The notes below the pieces were generated by a model. It did no database searches. It was given only the letters and a program-made list of their open reading frames with translations, and was not told where the DNA came from. From positions 1-20,715 of the forward strand of contig JBBATK010000017.1 in assembly GCA_040398805.1 (NCBI GenBank): a DNA stretch of 20,715 nt, read 5' to 3'. Shown here one piece after another: positions 15,151 to 20,715 of the stretch (positions are counted from its first letter, which is position 1; the number at the start of each line of letters is the position of its first letter). Position numbers and translations under genes: made by a program. Origin of the DNA: JBBATK01 sp040398805. Lineage in GTDB: Bacteria > Bacteroidota > Ignavibacteria > Kapaibacteriales > NICIL-2.

Positions 15151-15849
15151 ATGAGCACGAACAACGACCCCGTCGACGAACTGTATGGCGTCCCTGCGCC
15201 GAAGAAGAACAATTGGAAGATGTACTACGGGTTCGTGGGATTCTTGGCCGTCACGGGATTGATCCTCGTGATGCTCTACGCCGAGAGGCCGAAACGGTAC
15301 GAAGTGATGCCGAAGCGCAAGGCCCCGCCCGTGCGCAGTGTGTACGCCTTGGTGATGTCGCCTCTCGATACGCTGACCGCGCGAGCGACGGTGGACTCGG
15401 TGCGGGCTGCGGTGAACGGACCGGATTCGTCGGACATCAACATGATCGTGGCGAGTACGAAAATCTACAAGCGCTTCGTCTCGAGTGCCGAGTTCCTTCG
15501 CGTGCTGAAGGATGCTCTCCTCAACGCTCAGCAGATTCCCCTGGACAAGCAGTCGGTGCTGCTTTCGCAGTTGTGCGGTATCCTTATCAAGGACACGTTG
15601 CCGACGAAGATGATCCTGATCGGACGTCTCGCGAGCACGGATTTCGAGCCCGTCCGGCGTCAACTCAACACGTCGTCGCGCATCATCGTTCAGCGCAACA
15701 CCATCTTCGGTCCGGTACAAATCGAAAGCTTCCTGGAAGCGCCCGCCAGCACTGCGGTGCAGCAGTTCCTGGGATACTTCAGCAAACAAGGCATCAAGGT
15801 GAGTGAGCGCAAAGCCATACCGCTTCTCCCGTCCAGGCCGACCCTTTAA
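15151..15849 (+). CDS. Uncharacterised protein with one N-terminal membrane anchor
   Basis: I do not recognise this 232-residue family. A short polar cytoplasmic tail (1-24) is followed by one hydrophobic helix (about 25-43, YYGFVGFLAVTGLILVMLY). The positively charged ERPKRYEVMPKRK stretch comes next, then about 170 residues that would be soluble, with alternating hydrophobic pattern and no cysteine cluster or catalytic motif. Because positive charges follow the helix, the topology is uncertain. The ATG at 15151 directly follows an in-frame TTG and is the better start. The TAA stop overlaps the stop codon of the converging protease gene, sharing bases TTAA. Function unknown; a conserved envelope protein is the most I can say. 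Confidence 0.8.
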   Translation: MSTNNDPVDELYGVPAPKKNNWKMYYGFVGFLAVTGLILVMLYAERPKRYEVMPKRKAPPVRSVYALVMSPLDTLTARATVDSVRAAVNGPDSSDINMIVASTKIYKRFVSSAEFLRVLKDALLNAQQIPLDKQSVLLSQLCGILIKDTLPTKMILIGRLASTDFEPVRRQLNTSSRIIVQRNTIFGPVQIESFLEAPASTAVQQFLGYFSKQGIKVSERKAIPLLPSRPTL

Positions 15850-18707
15850 CGCATCACCACGACGTGGGTGAAGCGTCGCATTCCTTGCTCGTCGCAGACG
15901 TCGACGAGATATGACCCCATCGTCAGCGAGCGCGTATCAAGGCGCATGAACGATGCTTCTGTGTCTGCCGTGCGTTCCAGGACCACGCGGCCCGTGATAT
16001 CGCGAACCGTCACCGTGCGGATGCTGCGTCCCGAGAGGGAGACCGTCATGGCATCGCCCGCCGGGTTCGGTGCGCAGTTCACATTCTGCATTGTCGACTC
16101 CGGTTCTTGCTCCACGCTCGTCATGACGCTGCTTTTGAAAAGGCGGGCCAAGGAGTCGGTGGTGGGGGCTGCACCAAGAACGAAGCGGACGTTTCGCGAG
16201 GCCTTGGGGGCGATACCGGGGAAGCGCATGCCGACGACCATGGACATATCGTCGGTGCCGGTGGCTTGAAGGGAATCACGACTGGTGACGGCAAGAATGC
16301 GACGTTCGTTCGTGAAGCCGCCGAGCGTGAAGTCCGAGTTGAGTCCGGCCGCTTGCGCTTGACCTTGCGGGTCGGTGGTTTGCGCCAAGCACGCCACGTA
16401 CGGTGCGCGATTCTCGCGCCAGAGCAACTCCGCCATTCCTTTGCCGTCGGAAGGTTCGCCTTCGGCGAATCGACGCACGCGACAACTATCGCCGATGGAC
16501 GTGATATCCCAGTCCAGGAACAGTCCTATCGCGAAGTCGCTGATCGGGTCGACGCTTTCGTTCGTCATAACCATGTCGCATTGGGCCAAGGACGTGTTCG
16601 TAATGGTCCATGTCTGCTTCAACGTCACACCCAGGCGCAACGCATCATCGGATTCCGCATCGGAGATGGTGAGAACGTACGGCCACGGTTCCGTGCGTGA
16701 GCGTACGAGGAAGTCGTGGTCCGTGGTGCCATCGGTACCGATGCCGGAGCGCACGGTGGATTTCACGTCGGTGCAATAGAATCCTCCGCGATAGAGAAGG
16801 TTGCCGCTCTGTGCATAGGAGAATCCGTCACCTTTGCGTTGACCGATGGTGAACTGATTCGAGCCCACCCAGCCGTAGTCGCCGATGGAGAACCGTATGG
16901 TGTTGTCACCGATGGTGATGAAGTCCTGCGTCGGAAAGAACTCGACGAGTTGGAAATCGGCATAGGCATCGCCGGTCTCGCCGGTTCCCGTGAACTCCAG
17001 GCGGAGGAACGCCCTCTGCGTGTTCTCTTGCGTGATGATCCCTTTGAAGAAAGCGACGTCGGTCTTCGCATCGCGTCCTAGCGAGCCGACGTTCACGACG
17101 GAGTCCAGGATATACAGGCAATTCGTCCCGAGAGGATCGACGAAGCGCAGCTTGCAGCCAAGGTTTGATGCGGCTCCCAGGTAGTTGCGGACGGTGAAGG
17201 CGAAACGGACGGTATCGCCTTTGGATGCTCGCGTCATCGCGGTGCCCCGCGGGGTGGAAAGCGACCATGATTCCACGCGAACCGAGGGATAGGCGAAGGG
17301 TGTGCGGTTGACTGCCGCTTCCATGTCGACGGTGCGGCACACGTACTCCCGCAGCGTCGGGTTCGCATCGAGCTTCGCCGATCCCGTGATGCGCAGATGC
17401 TCCATGGCTTGGCGCGGGGAGAGTCCGGGATACACCGATCGCACAAGGGCAAGCGCGCCGCTCACCATGGGCGCCGCGGAGGAGGTGCCCGCGAAATAGG
17501 ATCCGGGGTCCGACGTATACGCGGAGTTGCTCTGATTGGCCGTCGTGACGACATCAGCGCCCGGCGCGCTGATGGAACAGTGAGAGCCGTAGCTCGAGGT
17601 GCTTGTGATACTGCCGTCGGGATTCGTCTCGACGACGCTCAGGACGTTGTGGTAATTGGCGGGATAGAATACGTCGGTAGGACGGCCAAGTCCGTTATGG
17701 TTCCCGCCCGCCACTACCACGCACGTGCCGCGAGCGGTGGCGTAATCGATGATGGATTGCTCGAGCGGATTGAATCCCTGTCGGTTATTGCCCCATGAGC
17801 AATTGACGACGGCGGCCTTGCGCACCGCGGCATAGAGGATGGATTCGTATCCGTAGTCCAGATCTTCGGGGAAATTGTTCGAGCTGATCTTCACAGGTAT
17901 GAAGGAGCAGTTGGCGCCGACGCCCGAGATGCCGACGCGGTTGTTCTGGGCGGCGGCAGCGAGTCCTGCGACGCTGGTTCCATGCCCTTCGTTGGGATTG
18001 TACACATTGTCCGCGCGCACACCGTCTTCTGCGTAGCAGAAATTGTATCCGCCGAAATCATCCACATAGCCGTTCTCGTCGTCGTCGACACCGTTCCCGG
18101 GAATCTCCTTTTGATTCAGCGCCACCTTGCTTGCCAGGTCTTCATGCGTGGTCCGGGTGCCGGCATCGCTTACCACGACGGATACCGAGGAATCACCACG
18201 GGTCTTGTCCCACGCCTGAAACGCGCGCATCACCTTCAAGTACTCCTGCGATCCGACAAGCGAATCGTTCGGCGTGAAGAGCGGTCGGTTATGATACACG
18301 GGGTACGCGGCGGCGATGACGGATTTCTTCCGGGATGCGGAGGCGCAGAAGGAGAGGGGGTCGACCGACTGATCGAATTCCACGACGAACGTGGAGGTCA
18401 ACTCCTCTTCAAGTCGCCGCAGCTCGCTCAGTCTCGTCGTGCTCCGGAGTTCAGACTGCGAAAGCGCTTGAGAGTTCAACGCAATGCATTGCGAGGGCGA
18501 CAGCAAGGGGCGTTGCATGCGAGGAGAGCCGGGCAGGTTCAGCGAAGCGAGAAGCTCGGGCGTGAATGTCCGGGGATCACGGACGCGCATCCATACTCTT
18601 CCCGGGACGACGTCGGCGGAGGCCGATGCGACGAGGGTCAGGGCCATCGCAGTGCATGCGATGAGAGCGGTGTGGAATGCGCGATGTCGAAGGTGGCGAA
18701 GGTTCAT
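15846..18707 (-). CDS. Secreted subtilisin-like (S8) serine protease with type IX secretion sorting domain
   Basis: The 953-residue precursor begins with a signal peptide (about 1-31: MNLRHLRHRAFHTALI then hydrophobic, ending ASASA). A propeptide-like region runs to about 160. The S8 catalytic domain has Asp181 (VVVSDAG), His242 (GHGTSVAG), oxyanion Asn336 (AGGNHNG) and Ser409 (GTSSAAPMVSG), so the triad is intact. An Asp-rich stretch GVDDDENGYVDD (about 206-217) may bind calcium. Residues about 490-870 form a long non-catalytic region of beta-rich type. The last 79 residues (875-953), APNPAGDAM ... ITGRVVLERT ... GSYLVDV, are a type A Por secretion sorting domain, which directs export across the outer membrane. 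The ATG at 18707 is chosen over an in-frame TTG at 18764 because it places the signal peptide at the N-terminus. Confidence 0.93.
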   Translation of the reverse strand: MNLRHLRHRAFHTALIACTAMALTLVASASADVVPGRVWMRVRDPRTFTPELLASLNLPGSPRMQRPLLSPSQCIALNSQALSQSELRSTTRLSELRRLEEELTSTFVVEFDQSVDPLSFCASASRKKSVIAAAYPVYHNRPLFTPNDSLVGSQEYLKVMRAFQAWDKTRGDSSVSVVVSDAGTRTTHEDLASKVALNQKEIPGNGVDDDENGYVDDFGGYNFCYAEDGVRADNVYNPNEGHGTSVAGLAAAAQNNRVGISGVGANCSFIPVKISSNNFPEDLDYGYESILYAAVRKAAVVNCSWGNNRQGFNPLEQSIIDYATARGTCVVVAGGNHNGLGRPTDVFYPANYHNVLSVVETNPDGSITSTSSYGSHCSISAPGADVVTTANQSNSAYTSDPGSYFAGTSSAAPMVSGALALVRSVYPGLSPRQAMEHLRITGSAKLDANPTLREYVCRTVDMEAAVNRTPFAYPSVRVESWSLSTPRGTAMTRASKGDTVRFAFTVRNYLGAASNLGCKLRFVDPLGTNCLYILDSVVNVGSLGRDAKTDVAFFKGIITQENTQRAFLRLEFTGTGETGDAYADFQLVEFFPTQDFITIGDNTIRFSIGDYGWVGSNQFTIGQRKGDGFSYAQSGNLLYRGGFYCTDVKSTVRSGIGTDGTTDHDFLVRSRTEPWPYVLTISDAESDDALRLGVTLKQTWTITNTSLAQCDMVMTNESVDPISDFAIGLFLDWDITSIGDSCRVRRFAEGEPSDGKGMAELLWRENRAPYVACLAQTTDPQGQAQAAGLNSDFTLGGFTNERRILAVTSRDSLQATGTDDMSMVVGMRFPGIAPKASRNVRFVLGAAPTTDSLARLFKSSVMTSVEQEPESTMQNVNCAPNPAGDAMTVSLSGRSIRTVTVRDITGRVVLERTADTEASFMRLDTRSLTMGSYLVDVCDEQGMRRFTHVVVMR

Positions 18708-18827
18708 CCTGGTTCGTACAAGAGGTTCAGTGGTATCAACCCGGATGGTGCCGATGTGATTCAAGGGCCGGCCTGCCTCCGGGGTCGGTGTTGAAATTAA
18801 CCATGGAATCGGCTGGAGTCGAAGGGT

Positions 18828-18835
18828 TATTTTTC
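18828..18835 (+). promoter_or_regulatory. Possible -7 element of the asparaginase gene
   Basis: TATTTTTC differs from TAnnTTTG at one base and would give a leader of about 50 nt. No good -33 TTTG is at the right distance. The rest of the 183-bp divergent region between protease and asparaginase shows nothing clearer. Confidence 0.25.
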
Positions 18836-18890
18836 CAGACCTGACCCAGTGTATTGATGAAGCGGAACGAGTGTAAGAGGAGCTGAGATC

Positions 18891-19880
18891 GTGCGTACCA
18901 GACCCCGTGTTGCGATTGTGTTTACCGGAGGCACCATAGCCTCGAGGATCGATGAGGCGTTCGGAGGCATTGTTCCGCAGCTCTCAGGAGCGGAGATACT
19001 GGATACCGTGCCCGGCATACGTGAAACGTACGATGTCGAGGTGTGCGAGTACGGTCGTTTTCCGGGTCCGCACATCACGCCGGTACGCATGTGGGAGATG
19101 GCCCGCGAGGTTCAGCGCTACGTGGACATGCCGGATATCGACGGCGTGGTCGTGACTCATGGAACCGATACGCTGGAGGAAACGGCGTACTTCCTTGATT
19201 GCACGGTCCGAAGCTCCAAGCCCGTCGTCGTCGTGGGAGCGATGCGAAATTCCAGCGAGCCCGACTGGGACGGACCGCGGAATCTACGCGATGCCATCGC
19301 GCTGGCGGCACACCGGAGCGCCCGGGACATCGGCGTGGTTGTGTGCCTGGCGGGTACCATCAACGCCGCCTCGGAAGTGGCCAAAACGGATACGGAGGAA
19401 GTGAATACGTTTCGCAGTTTCGATTTCGGCAGCATCGGACGTATCACCAACAACGAGGTGTTCATCTACCGGAAAGCCGTTCATCGTGAGCAATTCGACC
19501 TGCGGAGACTGCCTGAACACGTGCCATTGCTCAAGTGTTATGCGGGAATGGACGGACGGTTCGTGGAGGCCGCGATGAGCATGGGCGCTGAGGGCTTGGT
19601 CCTGGAAGCGATGGGCGTGGGAAACGTGCCGCCACAGGTGTACTACGCTGTCGTTGAAGCCGTCCGGCGCGGACTTCCCGTCGTTCTCGTGTCCAGGTGT
19701 CCGGTCGGTCGGACCGAACACGTCTACGCGTACGAAGGAGCGGGGAAGCATTTGTACGATGCGGGGATCATCTTCGCGGATTTCCTGAACGGGCAGAAAG
19801 CGCGTATCAAGCTCATGTGCGCCATCGGAGCAGGCTTGAACAGGGAAGAGATACGCTCCTCCTTCGAATGGATGGCATAG
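18891..19880 (+). CDS. L-asparaginase, cytoplasmic type
   Basis: This 329-residue enzyme hydrolyses asparagine to aspartate and ammonia. The first nucleophile motif TGGTIAS has Thr15 and the second motif THGTDTLEET has Thr92-Asp93. Lys165 in VAKTDTEEV completes the second catalytic triad (Thr-Asp-Lys), matching Thr12, Thr89-Asp90 and Lys162 of E. coli asparaginase II. There is no signal peptide, so a cytoplasmic location is likely. The start codon is GTG, decided by a strong ribosome-binding site (AGAGGAG, 8 nt upstream) and by homology beginning at PRVAIVFTGGT. Glutaminase side activity is possible. It is divergent from the protease gene and the last protein gene before the rRNA operon. Confidence 0.93.
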   Translation: MRTRPRVAIVFTGGTIASRIDEAFGGIVPQLSGAEILDTVPGIRETYDVEVCEYGRFPGPHITPVRMWEMAREVQRYVDMPDIDGVVVTHGTDTLEETAYFLDCTVRSSKPVVVVGAMRNSSEPDWDGPRNLRDAIALAAHRSARDIGVVVCLAGTINAASEVAKTDTEEVNTFRSFDFGSIGRITNNEVFIYRKAVHREQFDLRRLPEHVPLLKCYAGMDGRFVEAAMSMGAEGLVLEAMGVGNVPPQVYYAVVEAVRRGLPVVLVSRCPVGRTEHVYAYEGAGKHLYDAGIIFADFLNGQKARIKLMCAIGAGLNREEIRSSFEWMA

Positions 19881-19995
19881 GACGGACCCGTGGTTCTGTG
19901 GTCGCTTGTTGATTGTACTCGTGATCACCCTTTGTCTCCATGGCGGCCCTTTGCAGCCCGGGCTTTGGTACTGCGTTGACCCTTCCTCCGTTGCT

Positions 19996-20012
19996 CCACG
20001 TTCGCTTCGTGG
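19996..20012. repeat. Dyad CCACG-N7-CGTGG, copy 1
   Basis: CCACGTTCGCTTCGTGG: 5-bp perfect arms with a 7-base centre. The arms and spacing are identical to those of the dyad at 20141-20157. Confidence 0.4.
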
Positions 20013-20140
20013 CGGAATTCCGTTCAAACACCCCGTTCTCGGTTCGCTCATCACGGTTTTCTGCGTGCCGCTATCCGCTTTCTCCGACCGTAGAGCGCGG
20101 CAAATCATCGGGTTACGGGTTCCCGGCGAAGGTGAGAGCG

Positions 20141-20157
20141 CCACGTGAGCGTCGTGG
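20141..20157. repeat. Dyad CCACG-N7-CGTGG, copy 2
   Basis: CCACGTGAGCGTCGTGG: same arms and spacing as the copy 145 bp to the left, different centre. Possibly paired protein-binding sites; chance is not excluded with 5-bp arms. Confidence 0.4.
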
Positions 20158-20467
20158 TGCAGATGGCGACGCACGGAGAAACTGCGAAAACAGCGTGAAA
20201 TCGGCGAATTTGGCGACGCGTAGACGGATGCTCTGTGGACTTCACGAATCGCGAAATCGACTATTCTACCGGGTTTGAAAAAAAAGTTGAACTTTTTTTC
20301 GGGCAAGGGAGCATTGGAAACAGAGCGGTTCCTGACGGCGGTGACGAGTGGAGAGAATCGGGTGACGAACGTAGTGTTCATGCGGTCTGCAGGTCTGTCC
20401 GGCCCGGCACCGCGGCGGAGGACGGAGGCACGATTCCCGGCTCAGGGACGGTGCAAAACCTTCGGGG

Positions 20468-20476
20468 TTATCCACA
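20468..20476 (+). promoter_or_regulatory. Perfect match to the DnaA box consensus
   Basis: TTATCCACA equals the strong E. coli-type DnaA box. It lies 27 bp upstream of the -33 element of the rRNA promoter, next to two T-runs (20478-20483 and 20497-20501) that could act as an UP-like region. It is single, so this is not an origin; a regulatory DnaA site or chance are the options. Confidence 0.4.
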
Positions 20477-20503
20477 CTTTTTTCTCGTTCCCAAACTTTT
20501 TCC

Positions 20504-20534
20504 TTTGCGAAGTCAAAAGTTACCCCTATGTTTG
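20504..20534 (+). promoter_or_regulatory. rRNA operon promoter, Bacteroidota type
   Basis: TTTG (20504-20507), a 19-bp spacer, then TATGTTTG (20527-20534) fit the -33 TTTG / -7 TAnnTTTG consensus recognised by the primary sigma factor of Bacteroidota. T-rich sequence lies just upstream. The predicted start near 20538-20541 gives a 16S leader of about 115 nt, beginning with a small hairpin CTTCG-GACG-CGAAG (20541-20554). Confidence 0.75.
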
Positions 20535-20588
20535 TAGCCCCTTCGGACGCGAAGCCAACCAGCAACGCGAACGAAGTCGGACCCTAAA

Positions 20589-20602
20589 GGTTCTTTGAAA
20601 AC
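20589..20602 (+). promoter_or_regulatory. boxA-like antitermination element in the 16S leader
   Basis: GGTTCTTTGAAAAC resembles the rRNA boxA (core TGCTCTTTAACA) and the similar leader element found before 16S genes in many FCB bacteria. It would recruit NusB/NusE so that the untranslated rRNA operon escapes Rho termination. It lies about 50 nt after the predicted start and 52 nt before mature 16S. Confidence 0.5.
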
Positions 20603-20653
20603 AGGAAGCAGCAGACAGTCAATTTTTAAGATAGCCAAATAATCAAACTATCA

Positions 20654-20715
20654 TTTATGGAGAGTTTGATCCTGGCTCAGGACGAACGCTGGCGGCGTGC
20701 CTAATACATGCAAGT
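20654..20715 (+). rRNA. rrs: 16S ribosomal RNA, 5' end only (runs off the window)
   Basis: The universal 5' segment AGAGTTTGATCCTGGCTCAG (E. coli 8-27) lies at 20661-20680. It is followed by GACGAACGCTGGCGGCGTGC and CTAATACATGCAAGT (to about E. coli position 60). The mature 5' end is placed at about 20654 by alignment with E. coli position 1. The GACGAACGCTGGCGGCG version differs from the GATGAACGCTAGC form typical of Bacteroidia and suits Chlorobiota, Ignavibacteria and related lineages. Confidence 0.97.

Larger units (their letters stand above)
19881..20467. other. Gene-poor region between asparaginase and the rRNA promoter
   Basis: No open frame here has a convincing start, family similarity or neighbour logic. 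Two 17-bp dyads of the form CCACG-N7-CGTGG occur at 19996-20012 and 20141-20157. An A/T-only inverted repeat (AAAAAAAGT-TGA-ACTTTTTTT) lies at about 20279-20299; it could be a weak terminator or a bent-DNA element. No terminator of normal form follows asparaginase. The region may hold an unannotated RNA or an rRNA-associated repeat, but nothing in it was recognised. Confidence 0.5.

Noticed and set aside
18708..18764. Longer protease start using TTG at 18764
   Set aside because: It would place 19 polar residues before the signal peptide; the ATG at 18707 gives a normal signal sequence.
19906..20148. Possible small plus-strand protein (80 codons) after asparaginase
   Set aside because: It starts from an alternative codon, has no ribosome-binding site and no family resemblance. 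Kept as non-coding, though a database search could overturn this.
19284..20381. Minus-strand open frame of about 365 codons across the asparaginase 3' end and the rRNA upstream region
   Set aside because: Half of it is antisense to asparaginase, and the remainder is Ser/Arg-rich low-quality sequence without a recognisable start signal or family.
1..20715. CRISPR arrays, insertion sequences, prophage or attachment sites
   Set aside because: No regularly spaced repeats, transposase or integrase motifs, or tRNA-flanking direct repeats were seen in reading the window.

Overview
The window comes from a fairly GC-rich member of the Bacteroidota/Chlorobiota (FCB) group. Four signals support this: a secreted protease with a type IX secretion sorting domain; an rRNA promoter of the form TTTG-N19-TAnnTTTG; an efp-accB-accC gene order with a Chlorobi-like EF-P; and the start of a 16S gene at the right edge. 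The 16S start reads GACGAACGCTGGCGGCGTGC, which is unlike typical Bacteroidia. A Chlorobiota/Ignavibacteria/Kapabacteria-like lineage is my inference, not a proven placement.

Layout. Bases 1-9398 are all on the minus strand. Read in the direction of transcription (right to left) they encode a five-gene YejABEF-like oligopeptide ABC importer (lipoprotein binding protein, two permeases, two separate ATPases), then tRNA-Cys(GCA) with a rho-independent terminator, then efp, accB and accC (accC cut by the window edge). Bases 9660-13974 are on the plus strand: a flavin-reductase-like protein, a LiaF-like membrane protein, and a copper pair copZ-copA. A thioredoxin-type arsenate reductase (arsC, minus) abuts copA tail to tail and is divergent from a GNAT acetyltransferase (plus). 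A membrane-anchored protein of unknown function (plus) then converges on a subtilisin-like T9SS protease (minus), sharing stop-codon bases. An L-asparaginase (plus) follows, then about 770 bp without a convincing gene that holds the rRNA promoter region, and finally the first ~60 bases of 16S rRNA.

How they fit together. The left part is housekeeping: peptide uptake, fatty-acid synthesis (acetyl-CoA carboxylase) and translation. The middle is metal and envelope stress: copper chaperone plus exporter, arsenate reduction, LiaF-like protein. Secreted protease, peptide importer and asparaginase together would suit a peptide- and amino-acid-using lifestyle, but that link is inference only.

I saw no CRISPR array, insertion sequence, prophage or obvious defence system, and no clearly novel multi-gene system. 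The points most worth a second look are the EF-P with Asn at its functional tip, the insertion in the YejB-like permease, the uncharacterised anchored protein beside the T9SS protease, and the architecture of the rRNA upstream region (Bacteroidota-type promoter, a perfect DnaA-box match, boxA, paired dyads).
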